Shown: positions 8,601 through 16,165, counted from the stretch's first letter. The stretch: 17,991 bases of DNA from VBAT01 sp036520835 (GCA_036520835.1 DATDIX010000269.1:1-17991); one strand, 5' to 3'. A program made the numbers and translations. The notes: generated by a model from the sequence alone, not told the origin.

Positions 8601-9939
8601 ATAAACGGTGCAGCGTCGGGGCACGATTCAATAAGATCGGGTGACCTTTTAATATATTTTCAAGGATATCCCAAACAATAGCTTCCTTCTTGTCAACAAG
8701 CTTCCTTGCCGACTTCACTGTTTTTACGATACCTCTTTCAATTAATTTACGAATGATAAATGGCTTGAATAATTCAGCCGCCATATCTTTTGGTAAACCG
8801 CACTCATGCAGCTTCAATTCAGGTCCTACTACAATTACAGAACGACCGGAATAGTCAACACGTTTACCGAGAAGGTTCTGGCGGAAACGGCCTTGTTTAC
8901 CTTTCAATACATCAGACAGTGACTTCAATGCACGTCCGCCTTCAGCTTTTACAGCGTTTGATTTTCTTGAGTTGTCAAACAAGCTGTCGATCGCTTCCTG
9001 CAACATACGTTTTTCATTACGCAGGATCACTTCGGGGGCTTTGATCTCCAATAACCTTTTCAACCTGTTATTACGGATGATCACACGACGATACAGGTCA
9101 TTCAGGTCAGATGAAGCGAAACGACCACCATCCAGCGGCACTAACGGGCGCAACTCGGGTGGGATAACCGGGATGTATTGCATCACCATCCACTCAGGGC
9201 GGTTAGTGATCCTTGTATTGGCATCACGGAAAGCTTCTACTACACTCAAACGTTTCAGCGCATCTGCTTTACGTTGCTGTGAAGTTTCAGTGGCGGCAGT
9301 ATTCCTGAGGTCAAATGATAATTGGTCAAGGTCAATACGCTGCAGCATATCATGCACTGCTTCAGCGCCCATCTTGGCGATGAATTTATTCGGATCATCA
9401 TCAGGCAGGTACTGGTTATCTTTTGGAAGCGTATCGAGGATGTCCAGGTATTCTTCTTCTGTGAGCAGGTCTCCATAGTTCTGACCTTTATCAACACGGA
9501 TACCGGGTTGAATTACTACAAATCTTTCATAGTAAACGATCGTCTCTAATTTCTTAGAGCTCACACCCAGCAGGTAACCGATCTTATTCGGCAATGATTT
9601 AAAATACCATATATGAACAACAGGCACCACCAGTTTGATGTGGCCCATTCTTTCACGACGAACTTTCTTCTCCGTTACTTCTACCCCGCAACGATCACAC
9701 ACAATACCTTTATAACGGATACGCTTATACTTTCCGCAGGCACATTCATAATCTTTTACCGGTCCGAATATCCTTTCGCAGAACAAACCATCACGTTCAG
9801 GTTTGTAGGTACGATAGTTAATAGTTTCCGGCTTTAATACTTCGCCATAGCTTCTTTCCAGGATAGTATCCGGTGAAGCCAAACCGATAGTGATCTTTGA
9901 AAATGCAGGCCTGGGACGATTTTCTTTTTTGATAGCCAT
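5647..9939 (-). CDS. rpoC: DNA-directed RNA polymerase subunit beta'
   Basis: RpoC is the catalytic clamp subunit of RNA polymerase (1430 aa, typical for Bacteroidota). The N-terminal zinc site has Cys66, Cys68, Cys81 and Cys84. The active-site loop NADFDGDQM is at 472-480 and carries the three Mg-chelating aspartates, Asp474, Asp476 and Asp478. The bridge helix region GARKGLADTALKTADAGYL lies around 786-804. The second zinc site uses Cys822, Cys896, Cys903 and Cys906, and the trigger-loop segment GTQLTLRTFH is at 935-944. The C-terminal part (GHPIPAGTGL, then an acidic DEEE end) is complete. It starts at ATG 9939 in an A/T-rich context (ATATAAAT before the ATG) without a Shine-Dalgarno sequence. 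It lies 118 bp downstream of rpoB, and that spacer is filled by an unusual inverted heptad repeat that ends 11 nt before the start codon. No frameshift or missing key residue is seen. Confidence 0.99.
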   Translation of the reverse strand: MAIKKENRPRPAFSKITIGLASPDTILERSYGEVLKPETINYRTYKPERDGLFCERIFGPVKDYECACGKYKRIRYKGIVCDRCGVEVTEKKVRRERMGHIKLVVPVVHIWYFKSLPNKIGYLLGVSSKKLETIVYYERFVVIQPGIRVDKGQNYGDLLTEEEYLDILDTLPKDNQYLPDDDPNKFIAKMGAEAVHDMLQRIDLDQLSFDLRNTAATETSQQRKADALKRLSVVEAFRDANTRITNRPEWMVMQYIPVIPPELRPLVPLDGGRFASSDLNDLYRRVIIRNNRLKRLLEIKAPEVILRNEKRMLQEAIDSLFDNSRKSNAVKAEGGRALKSLSDVLKGKQGRFRQNLLGKRVDYSGRSVIVVGPELKLHECGLPKDMAAELFKPFIIRKLIERGIVKTVKSARKLVDKKEAIVWDILENILKGHPILLNRAPTLHRLSIQAFQPKLIEGKAIQLHPLVTTAFNADFDGDQMAVHVPLSNAAVLEAQLLMLASHNILNPQNGQPITLPSQDMVLGLYYISKGKKTTPTETVRGEGKAFYSTEEVIIAYNEGKVDLHAWIKVKANIRNEDGLLEHKLFETTVGRVIFNQHVPAEVGFVNALLTKKNLREIIGDIIEITNVPKTAKFLDDIKQLGFRTAFQGGLSFSINDLIIPDIKGELLDNAKGEVDEVWDNYNMGLITNNERYNQIVDIWSRVDTRITETLIRELAADKQGFNSVYMMLDSGARGSKQQIKQLAGIRGLMAKPRKSGSSGSEIIENPILSNFKGGLNVLDYFISTHGARKGLADTALKTADAGYLTRRLVDVAQDVVISEEDCGTLRGIATSALKDNEDVIEPLSDRIAGRTSLHDVYNPSNEDLIVGAGEGINADIAQKIEEAGIEIVEIRSVLTCESKRGCCVKCYGKNLASGILAQKGDAVGIIAAQSIGEPGTQLTLRTFHVGGVAGSAAVESTLLAKFDGNIQFDGLRSVTVENTEGEKSQVVIGRTGEVRIIDTKNDRLLITNNIPYGATLNVKDGQKVHKGDVVCTWDPFNNVIIAEINGKLKFENVIEGVTYREESDEQTGHREKVVIETRDKTKIPSIVVEGKDNKSYNLPTGSHIIVDEGEDVKAGQVIVKIPRILGKLRDITGGLPRVTELFEARNPSNPSVVSEIDGVVTMGAIKRGNREIIIEAKDGVQKKYLVPLTRQILAQDGDFVKAGSPLSDGQTSPQDILSIQGPFAVQQYVVNEIQEVYRLQGVKINDKHIEVIVRQMMRKVNIVDPGDTRFLEDDSVDKFEFVEENDFIYDKKVVTDPGDSAKLRAGQIVSLREVREDNSILRRNDSKPVEFRDAKPATSAPTLLGITKASLGVPSWISAASFQETTKVLSSAAIHGKTDDMLGLKENVITGHPIPAGTGLREFENMIVGSKEEYELLQTTREAMAFDEEE

Positions 9940-9949
9940 ATTTATATGA

Positions 9950-10050
9950 GCTTTTAGCTTTTAGCCTTTAGCTGTTAGCCTTAGGCGTTTATTAAGAAAA
10001 TATTTTATCAACCGAAACCAGCTAATAGCCAACAGCTAATAGCTAATGGC
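9950..10050. repeat. Inverted arrays of a 7-nt unit in the rpoB-rpoC spacer
   Basis: The left arm (9950-9980) is a tandem run of about 4.5 heptads of the form GCTTTTA (units at 9950, 9957, 9964, 9971 and a degenerate one at 9978). The right arm (10020-10050) is about four heptads of the form GCTAATA (units at 10021, 10028, 10035 and 10042). The arms are reverse complements at 23 of 31 positions, so the mRNA can fold into a long imperfect hairpin with a 39-nt loop. On the mRNA the array begins about 7 nt after the rpoB stop and ends about 11 nt before the rpoC ATG. Function is unknown. Confidence 0.8.
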
Positions 10051-10057
10051 TTCCCTA

Positions 10058-13000
10058 TTATTCAAATTTCAGATCAAGCCCTAACCCACGCAACTCATGC
10101 ACCAACACGTTGAATGACTCAGGAATACCCGGGCGGGGAACATTATCGCCTTTTACGATCGACTCGTATGTTTTTGCACGACCGATAATATCATCCGATT
10201 TCAATGTCAGCAATTCCTGCAGGATGTTGGATGCCCCGTAAGCTTCCAATGCCCACACTTCCATCTCACCAAATCGCTGGCCACCGAACTGGGCTTTACC
10301 ACCCAGCGGCTGCTGAGTAATTAAGCTGTATGGTCCGATAGAACGGGCATGCATCTTATCATCCACCATGTGGTGAAGTTTGATCACATATATGATACCC
10401 ACTGTTGCTTTCTGGTGGAAGCGATCTCCTGTTTCACCATCATACAGGTAAGTGTGACCGAATTTGGGTAACCCTGCATCTTCGATATACTTGGCGATCT
10501 CGTCTGTAGTAGCCCCATCGAAGATCGGCGTGGAGAATTTGATTCCTAATTTCTCACCGGCCCATCCCAGAACAGTTTCATATATCTGGCCGAGGTTCAT
10601 ACGACTTGGTACACCTAATGGGTTCAACACAACATCAACAGGTGTTCCGTCTTCGAGAAACGGCATATCTTCCGCACGAACGATCTTGGCAACGATACCT
10701 TTGTTACCGTGACGACCGGCCATTTTATCACCCACTTTCAGCTTACGCTTAACAGCGAGGTAAACTTTAGCCAGTTTCAATACGCCAGCAGGTAACTCAT
10801 CACCGATAGATATATTGAATTTCTCTCTCTTGTAACGTCCCAGTTCCTCGTTGAATTTAATATTATAGTTGTGCAGTAAAGTGTTGATCTGGTCATCCAC
10901 TTTCTTATCACCTGTCCAGCCGAGAGGATTAATGTTTGCATAATCCAAACCTGTCAGGTTCTTCGCTGTGAACTTAGCGCCTTTACCGATCTGCACTTCG
11001 CCGAAGTTATTGCTAACACCTGCAGAAGTATAATTGGCCAGCAGCGTCGTCAGCTTATCCAGCAACACCTGCATCAGGTCAGCTTCATTCTTCTCGTGCA
11101 TTCTTTCGAGTTTCTCGATCGAAGCTTTCTCTCTTACTTTAGCATTCTTATCCTTCTTGGCACGCTGGAACAATTTTTTACCGATCACGATACCTTCAAC
11201 ACCATTCGGCGCTTTTAAAGAAGCATCTTTTGCATCACCGGCTTTATCACCGAAGATGGCACGGAGCAGTTTCTCTTCCGGTGTCGGATCGCTTTCTCCT
11301 TTCGGAGTGATCTTACCGATAAGAATGTCGCCTTCTTTGATCTGTGCCCCGATACGGATGATACCATTCTCGTCAAGATCCTTTGTTGCTTCTTCAGAAA
11401 CATTCGGGATATCCGGTGTCAATTCTTCTTCACCTAATTTTGTATCACGAACTTCCAGTTCATATTCAGAAATGTGAACAGAAGTAAACAGGTCTTCGCG
11501 TACCACTCTTTCACTGATAACGATAGCATCCTCGAAGTTGTAACCCTTCCATGGCATGAAAGCCACTTTCAGGTTCTTACCAAGCGCTAATTCACCATCC
11601 TGTGTTGCATATCCTTCCGTCAGGAAATCACCTTTCTTTACCTTCTGTCCTTTCTTCACAGCAGGTTTCAGGTTGATGCAGGTTTCCTGGTTTGTTTTGA
11701 TGAACTTGGTAAGCTTGTATACTCTCAGGTCATCCTCAAAGCTTACGAGTTTTTCCTGCTCATCACGATCGTAACGAACATGAATTTCATTGGCATCAAC
11801 AAACTCAACAAGCCCATTTCCTTCAGAGTGAATCTGGATCCTTGCATCACGGGCTGCTTTACCTTCCAGTCCTGTACCCACAACAGGTACATCGGGACGG
11901 ATCAATGGTACAGCCTGACGTTGCATGTTCGATCCCATCAAGGCACGGTTCGCATCATCATGCTCCAGGAAGGGAATCAGCGAAGCGCTCAAACCAACGA
12001 TCTGGTTAGGTGCTACGTCCATGAATTCTACTTCTGTTCTTTCCAGTATCGGGAAGTCACCGGTTTGGCGGCTTACAATTTTCTCTTCTACAAACTCTCC
12101 CTTATCGTTCAGCGAAGAGTTTGCCTGTGCGATCTTCGCCAGGTCCTCTTCTTCTGCACTCAGGAAAGAAAGTTTTTTCATATCCACTTTACCGTTCTCT
12201 ACTTTACGGTAAGGTGTTTCGATAAAGCCCATGTCATTGATCTTGGCATGTACACAAAGTGTAGAGATCAGACCAATGTTCGGACCTTCAGGCGTTTCAA
12301 TAGTACACAAACGACCATAGTGAGAATAGTGAACGTCACGAACCTCGAAGCCTGCTCTTTCACGGCTCAAACCACCTGGCCCGAGCGCCGATATACGACG
12401 TTTATGAGTGATCTCGGACAATGGGTTTGTCTGGTCAAGGAACTGCGACAACTGTGATGTACCAAAGAATGAATTGATCACAGAAGAAAGTGTTCTTGCA
12501 TTGATCAGGTCAACCGGGGTGAACACCTCGTTATCACGTACGTTCATCCTTTCACGGATAGTTCTTGCCATACGGGCAAGACCTACACCGAACTGTGCAT
12601 ATAATTGCTCACCCACAGTACGTACACGACGATTGCTGAGGTGATCAATATCATCGATCTCCGCTTTACCATTTGTAAGACGGACAAGGTATTTGATGAT
12701 AAGAATGATATCTTCTCTTGTTAATGTCTTCTGGTCAAGAGGTGCATCAAGGTTCAACTTGCGGTTGATCTTATAACGACCTACTTCTCCGAGATCATAA
12801 CGCTTATCACTGAAGAACAATTTATCAATGATACCACGGGCTGTTTCATTATCCGGTGCATCAGCGCCGCGTAACTGGCGATAGATAAACTGAACCGCTT
12901 CCAGTTCGCTGTTGGAAGTATCTTTATTTAATGTATTATAGATGATCGCATAATCACCGCCTACATCTTCCCGCTGGATGAATACATCTTTCACATCCAT

Positions 13001-13861
13001 TTCAGAGATCATTTGAACAGCTTCTTCATCCAGCACGGTATCACGTTCAAGAACGATCTCATTTCTTTCGATAGAAACTACTTCACCAGTATCTTCATCC
13101 ACGAAATCTTCTACCCATGTTCTCAATACACGGGCCGCCAGCCTCTTTCCTAAATAGTGGTTAAGTGTTTTTTTATCAGCCTTTACTTCATCAGCCATAC
13201 CAAACAGTTCAAGGATGTCCTTATCTGTTTCGTAGCCGATAGAACGCAATAAAGTAGTTACCGGGAATTTTTTCTTGCGATCTATGTAGGCATACATCAC
13301 ATTGTTGATGTCTGTAGCAAACTCCATCCATGCTCCCTTGAAAGGAATAACCCTTGCAGAATATATTTTCGTTCCGTTCGGGTGAACAGACTGTCCGAAG
13401 AATACACCCGGTGAACGATGTAATTGAGAAACTACCACACGTTCTGCACCATTGATAACAAAAGTACCGCGGGGTGTCATGTAAGGGATATTGCCAAGGA
13501 ATACATCCTGGACAATGGTCTGAAAGTCTACGTGCTCTTCATCATTACAGCTCAGGCGAAGTTTTGCTTTCAATGGAACTGCATAGGTCAATCCTCGCTC
13601 CATACACTCTTCAATAGTGTAGCGGGGAGGATCAATGAAATAATCCAAAAATTCCAACACGAAGATGTTACGGGTATCAGTGATCGGGAAATTGTCTTTA
13701 AACACCCTGAACAAACCTTCAATGTTTCTTTTATCAGGAGTAGTTTCCAACTGGAAAAACTCTTTAAATGACTGGATCTGTACTTCGAGAAGGTCAGGAG
13801 TTTCGGCCAGGTGCTTAATTTTTCCGAAATCTACCCTGTGATTCATTTTTGTTGAAGACAT
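10058..13861 (-). CDS. rpoB: DNA-directed RNA polymerase subunit beta
   Basis: RpoB is the second large RNA polymerase subunit, forming one side of the active-site cleft and the rifampicin pocket. From the ATG at 13861 it has 1267 residues and begins MSSTKMNHRVDFGKIK. A TTG at 13900 would add 13 residues without family support, and a second ATG at 13846 is possible. Rifampicin cluster I is at about residues 467-498 (SQLSQFLDQTNPLSEITHK, then RRISALGPGGL). It has the usual sensitive-type residues Asp476, His486, Arg489 and Ser491 (E. coli 516, 526, 529, 531). Near the C terminus, KVGDKMAGRHGNKG at 1042-1055 is the conserved active-site segment, and HELRGLGLDLKFE closes the protein. It has its own promoter because a plus-strand gene and the rplL terminator separate it from the ribosomal protein genes. 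rpoC follows. Confidence 0.99.
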   Translation of the reverse strand: MSSTKMNHRVDFGKIKHLAETPDLLEVQIQSFKEFFQLETTPDKRNIEGLFRVFKDNFPITDTRNIFVLEFLDYFIDPPRYTIEECMERGLTYAVPLKAKLRLSCNDEEHVDFQTIVQDVFLGNIPYMTPRGTFVINGAERVVVSQLHRSPGVFFGQSVHPNGTKIYSARVIPFKGAWMEFATDINNVMYAYIDRKKKFPVTTLLRSIGYETDKDILELFGMADEVKADKKTLNHYLGKRLAARVLRTWVEDFVDEDTGEVVSIERNEIVLERDTVLDEEAVQMISEMDVKDVFIQREDVGGDYAIIYNTLNKDTSNSELEAVQFIYRQLRGADAPDNETARGIIDKLFFSDKRYDLGEVGRYKINRKLNLDAPLDQKTLTREDIILIIKYLVRLTNGKAEIDDIDHLSNRRVRTVGEQLYAQFGVGLARMARTIRERMNVRDNEVFTPVDLINARTLSSVINSFFGTSQLSQFLDQTNPLSEITHKRRISALGPGGLSRERAGFEVRDVHYSHYGRLCTIETPEGPNIGLISTLCVHAKINDMGFIETPYRKVENGKVDMKKLSFLSAEEEDLAKIAQANSSLNDKGEFVEEKIVSRQTGDFPILERTEVEFMDVAPNQIVGLSASLIPFLEHDDANRALMGSNMQRQAVPLIRPDVPVVGTGLEGKAARDARIQIHSEGNGLVEFVDANEIHVRYDRDEQEKLVSFEDDLRVYKLTKFIKTNQETCINLKPAVKKGQKVKKGDFLTEGYATQDGELALGKNLKVAFMPWKGYNFEDAIVISERVVREDLFTSVHISEYELEVRDTKLGEEELTPDIPNVSEEATKDLDENGIIRIGAQIKEGDILIGKITPKGESDPTPEEKLLRAIFGDKAGDAKDASLKAPNGVEGIVIGKKLFQRAKKDKNAKVREKASIEKLERMHEKNEADLMQVLLDKLTTLLANYTSAGVSNNFGEVQIGKGAKFTAKNLTGLDYANINPLGWTGDKKVDDQINTLLHNYNIKFNEELGRYKREKFNISIGDELPAGVLKLAKVYLAVKRKLKVGDKMAGRHGNKGIVAKIVRAEDMPFLEDGTPVDVVLNPLGVPSRMNLGQIYETVLGWAGEKLGIKFSTPIFDGATTDEIAKYIEDAGLPKFGHTYLYDGETGDRFHQKATVGIIYVIKLHHMVDDKMHARSIGPYSLITQQPLGGKAQFGGQRFGEMEVWALEAYGASNILQELLTLKSDDIIGRAKTYESIVKGDNVPRPGIPESFNVLVHELRGLGLDLKFE

Positions 13862-13982
13862 ATGCGTAAAACCGGTTTTAAAAAGATTCAGGACGTACAA
13901 ATCACTTACAGGCTCTCATTTTAAAAAAATGAAACCCTGTGACTTTCAACTACTTGAACATGATTTGGGACGTCAAAATATA

Positions 13983-14034
13983 TTTGGCCAAAATAAAGGA
14001 TGGCAAAGGTAAGGAATTATACTTCACGGACAAG
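13983..14034 (-). promoter_or_regulatory. Promoter of rpoB-rpoC with adjacent palindrome
   Basis: On the minus strand, CTTG (14034-14031) is followed after 19 bp by TACCTTTG (14011-14004). This is a full match to TTG-N19-TAnnTTTG, the Bacteroidota housekeeping promoter. Transcription would start near 14001, leaving a leader of about 140 nt before the rpoB ATG. A perfect 10-bp palindrome TTTGGCCAAA lies at 13983-13992, about 10-20 nt downstream of the predicted start; any operator role is a guess. The leader also has an A/T-only 7-bp hairpin at 13916-13932. Confidence 0.72.
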
Positions 14035-14094
14035 AAAAGTTTGCCAACAAAAATCCGGCCATCTATAGGATAAAACAGGGTAAATTAGACATAT

Positions 14095-15045
14095 ATGAAC
14101 TGGCGACAATTCGTCAAAGACTACCTCAGTTTTACCCGCCGGGAACGGATTGGCTTGTTGGTCCTTTTTTTCCTGATTGCCGTTATTTTCCTGTTACCGA
14201 GCATCGTTAGTAACAGGAATAGCAGCCCGCAAGTACCGGCTGATACTGCCTGGATTTCTGCCGCAAAAAAGCTGGAGCTAAAAGATCCTGAAAAGGATAA
14301 AAACTTGTTTAATCCGCAATCAGGGGACAACGATAACGCTTATCAATATGATCGTCCTGTAAGCAGTTCCTCTTCTTCAGGCGGCCTGTTCTATTTTGAC
14401 CCCAATACACTGGATAAAGCAGGCTGGAAAAAGCTGGGGATAAAGGATAAGACCATAGACATCATTCAAAATTATCTTACTAAGGGTGGTCATTTTTACA
14501 AGACGGAAGACTTAAAAAAAATATACGGCCTGCACCCAAATGATTATTTCAGGCTGGAACCTTATATAAAAATTGAAAGCACCCGTTTGGAAGAAAAGTC
14601 CGCTGATTATGTCAAAAAAGAAATAGAACCGAAACGGCTTTCTTATAATTCAATTGACATTAATACTGCTGATACAACGGCTTTCATTTCCTTACCGGGA
14701 ATTGGCAGTAAGCTCGCTGCAAGGATTGTCAACTTCAGAGACAAATTGGGAGGCTTTTATTCTATTGCACAGGTTGGAGAAACGTATGGATTACCCGATT
14801 CCACTTTTCAAAAGGTCAAACAATACCTGAAACTGGATAACACAGAGATCAGGAAGATCAATATCAACACAGCGAATGTTGACGAACTGAAAGCGCATCC
14901 GTATATCAAATACAGTATTGCAAACCCTATTATTGCTTACCGGAATGAGCACGGCCCTTTTTTAAGAGTAGAAGATATTAAGAAGGTGATGGTAGTGACG
15001 GATGATATCTTTAATAAGATCAGCCCTTATCTCACAATAGAATAA
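14095..15045 (+). CDS. Membrane-anchored helix-hairpin-helix (ComEA-like) protein
   Basis: This 316-residue protein has a basic N terminus and one strong membrane segment (about residues 19-38). A Ser/Asp/Asn-rich linker (about 40-98) and three helix-hairpin-helix repeats follow. Repeat one is about 101-158 (DPNTLDKAGWKKLGI, then GGHFYKTEDLKKIYGL). Repeat two is about 187-245, with the canonical LPGIGSKLAARIV at 200-212. Repeat three is about 255-313 (ININTANVDELKAHPYI). HhH repeats of this kind (ComEA, Pfam HHH_3) bind DNA without sequence specificity, and ComEA takes up DNA in the periplasm. The topology here, with domains after a single N-terminal anchor, would place the repeats in the periplasm. 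A role in DNA uptake is an inference; the first and third repeats have weaker hairpins. It lies divergent from rpoB and convergent with rplL, so it interrupts the ribosomal protein-polymerase cluster. No strong promoter is visible; TAAATTAG at 14081-14088 is a weak -7 candidate. Confidence 0.85.
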   Translation: MNWRQFVKDYLSFTRRERIGLLVLFFLIAVIFLLPSIVSNRNSSPQVPADTAWISAAKKLELKDPEKDKNLFNPQSGDNDNAYQYDRPVSSSSSSGGLFYFDPNTLDKAGWKKLGIKDKTIDIIQNYLTKGGHFYKTEDLKKIYGLHPNDYFRLEPYIKIESTRLEEKSADYVKKEIEPKRLSYNSIDINTADTTAFISLPGIGSKLAARIVNFRDKLGGFYSIAQVGETYGLPDSTFQKVKQYLKLDNTEIRKININTANVDELKAHPYIKYSIANPIIAYRNEHGPFLRVEDIKKVMVVTDDIFNKISPYLTIE

Positions 15046-15072
15046 AAAAACCCTCCGCCATGCGAAGGGTTT
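15041..15072 (-). terminator. Rho-independent terminator after rplL
   Basis: An 11-bp stem (15048-15058 with 15062-15072, CAT loop on the plus strand) is followed on the minus strand by a run of seven T. It ends the rplK-rplA-rplJ-rplL unit about 24 bp after the rplL stop. The T run touches the last codons of the convergent HhH gene. In the plus direction the stem is followed only by ACCATAATATTC, so it is a poor terminator for that gene. Confidence 0.9.
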
Positions 15073-15095
15073 ACCATAATATTCTTTACTAAGAA

Positions 15096-15470
15096 TTAAG
15101 CGATCTCAACATCAGCGCCAGCTTCTTTCAGCTTAGCAACGATTTCTTCAGCTTCTGCTTTAGAAATGCCTTCTTTGATGTTCTTTGGAGCGCCGTCAAC
15201 GAGGTCTTTTGCTTCTTTCAAACCTAAACCAGTCAGATCTTTAACGATCTTAACTACGTTCAGTTTAGAAGCGCCCCCGCCTTTCAACACTACGTTGAAT
15301 GCAGTTTTCTCTTCTGCTGCCGCAGCACCTTCTCCGCCACCTGCTGCTACAACTACTGCAGCTGCTGCTGGTTCGATACCGTATTCTGATTTTAAGAAAT
15401 CAGCTAATTCCTGTACTTCTTTTACTGTTAAGCTTACTAAATTTTCAGCTAATGCTTTTACGTCTGCCAT
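15096..15470 (-). CDS. rplL: 50S ribosomal protein L7/L12
   Basis: L7/L12 is the multi-copy stalk protein that recruits and stimulates translational GTPases. It has 124 residues, normal for the family. The N-terminal dimerization domain covers about 1-34 (LAENLVSLTVKEVQELADFL). It is followed by an Ala/Gly-rich hinge (about 35-55, with AAAAVVVAAGGGEGAAAAEE). The C-terminal factor-binding domain starts at KTAFNVVL and has the conserved KLNVVKIVKDLTGLGLKEAK and a complete end EAGADVEIA. It starts at ATG 15470 after an A-rich AAACAAA context. It is the last gene of the rplKAJL unit and is followed at once by a strong terminator. The 151-bp spacer to rplJ is unusually long for this pair and carries a heptad-phased inverted repeat. 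Confidence 0.98.
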   Translation of the reverse strand: MADVKALAENLVSLTVKEVQELADFLKSEYGIEPAAAAVVVAAGGGEGAAAAEEKTAFNVVLKGGGASKLNVVKIVKDLTGLGLKEAKDLVDGAPKNIKEGISKAEAEEIVAKLKEAGADVEIA

Positions 15471-15544
15471 TTTGTTTGAATTTTTCCCGTCTTCACCGCT
15501 TTGTTATTAGCTCCGACGGATGATTAAAAAAATTGTTTATAGTT

Positions 15545-15613
15545 AAGCTTTGAGTTGTGAGCTACAAGCTTCGAGATTTCTACTCGCAACTTGTAGCCCA
15601 TAGCTTGCAGCCT
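15545..15613. repeat. Inverted heptad arrays and hairpin in the rplJ-rplL spacer
   Basis: Two opposed runs of degenerate 7-nt units are visible. Plus-strand RAGCTNY-like units start at 15545, 15552, 15559, 15566 and 15573. Their reverse complements start at 15579, 15586, 15593, 15600 and 15607. The core is a hairpin between 15561-15575 (GCTACAAGCTTCGAG) and 15583-15597 (CTCGCAACTTGTAGC), with 13 of 15 positions paired and a 7-nt loop. On the mRNA it begins about 8 nt after the rplJ stop and ends about 74 nt before the rplL ATG. It shares unit length, AGCT core and two-armed layout with the rpoB-rpoC spacer repeat. Confidence 0.78.
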
Positions 15614-15621
15614 GGTACTCA

Positions 15622-16137
15622 TTACTCTGCTGGTGCAACTTCTGCTTTCTTCTCTGCATTGTGCAATAAAGCAGCGATAACACGTTTTGCTGGAGATTGC
15701 AGCAAGCCGATAACTTCGCCGATCAGTTCGTTCTTCGTCCTGATCTTGGTTAAAGCTACCAGTTGATTGTCGCCCATATATACATCACCATTGATGAAAG
15801 CCGCTTTCAATACCGGTTTTTCACCATTGCTTTCTTTGCGGAAAGAACTGATGATCAAAGCCGGCTCTTTGGGGTTCTCAGAAAATAACAGGGCAGTTAC
15901 TTTATGCAATGAATCATACACGCCTGCATATTTTTCGCTATCAAGAGACTCCAGTGCTTTTTTAATAAGCGTATTCTTGGCTACTTTCATTTCTACCTGC
16001 TTATTGAAACAAGCACGGCGCAATTTGCCCACCTGCTCAACGCTCAGTGATTCTGTATCGGCAACATAGAAGTTTGTGTATTGAGAGAATTTGCCTTTCA
16101 GCACTTCTATCACTTCGTTTTTTTGATCTTTTGTCAT
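15622..16137 (-). CDS. rplJ: 50S ribosomal protein L10
   Basis: L10 (P0) forms the base of the ribosomal stalk. Its N-terminal domain binds 23S rRNA with L11, and its C-terminal helix carries L12 dimers. It has 171 residues and begins MTKDQKNEVIEVLKGKFSQYTNFYVADTESL in outline (read in two parts: MTKDQKNEVIEVLKGKF, then SQYTNFYVADTESL). The conserved LRRACFNKQVEMKVAKNTL lies around 39-57, and a long C-terminal helix runs to EKKAEVAPAE. It follows rplA by 28 bp. That gap holds only a weak 6-bp hairpin (16151-16156 with 16163-16168), so the dedicated L10(L12)4-binding leader known from E. coli is not visible here. Any such element would have to overlap the 3' end of rplA. Confidence 0.97.
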   Translation of the reverse strand: MTKDQKNEVIEVLKGKFSQYTNFYVADTESLSVEQVGKLRRACFNKQVEMKVAKNTLIKKALESLDSEKYAGVYDSLHKVTALLFSENPKEPALIISSFRKESNGEKPVLKAAFINGDVYMGDNQLVALTKIRTKNELIGEVIGLLQSPAKRVIAALLHNAEKKAEVAPAE

Positions 16138-16165
16138 TGTTAATGCGTTTTAATCACTTATATGA

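Noticed and set aside
9950..10050. CRISPR array in the rpoB-rpoC spacer
   Set aside because: The unit is only 7 nt with no spacers of constant length, and no cas genes are nearby.
11780..12457. Plus-strand open frame of 225 codons opposite rpoB
   Set aside because: It lies fully inside rpoB on the other strand, and its low-complexity composition follows from rpoB codon use; nothing resembles a known family.
13862..13900. N-terminal extension of RpoB from a TTG at 13900
   Set aside because: The added residues do not resemble RpoB N termini, and the ATG at 13861 gives a normal start.
13916..13932. A/T-rich 7-bp hairpin in the rpoB leader as a terminator or attenuator
   Set aside because: The stem has hardly any G-C pairs and is not followed by a T run on either strand.
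15166..15510. Plus-strand open frame opposite rplL
   Set aside because: Its Ala/Pro/Ser-rich translation is the mirror of the L7/L12 Ala/Gly hinge; rplL on the minus strand is certain.
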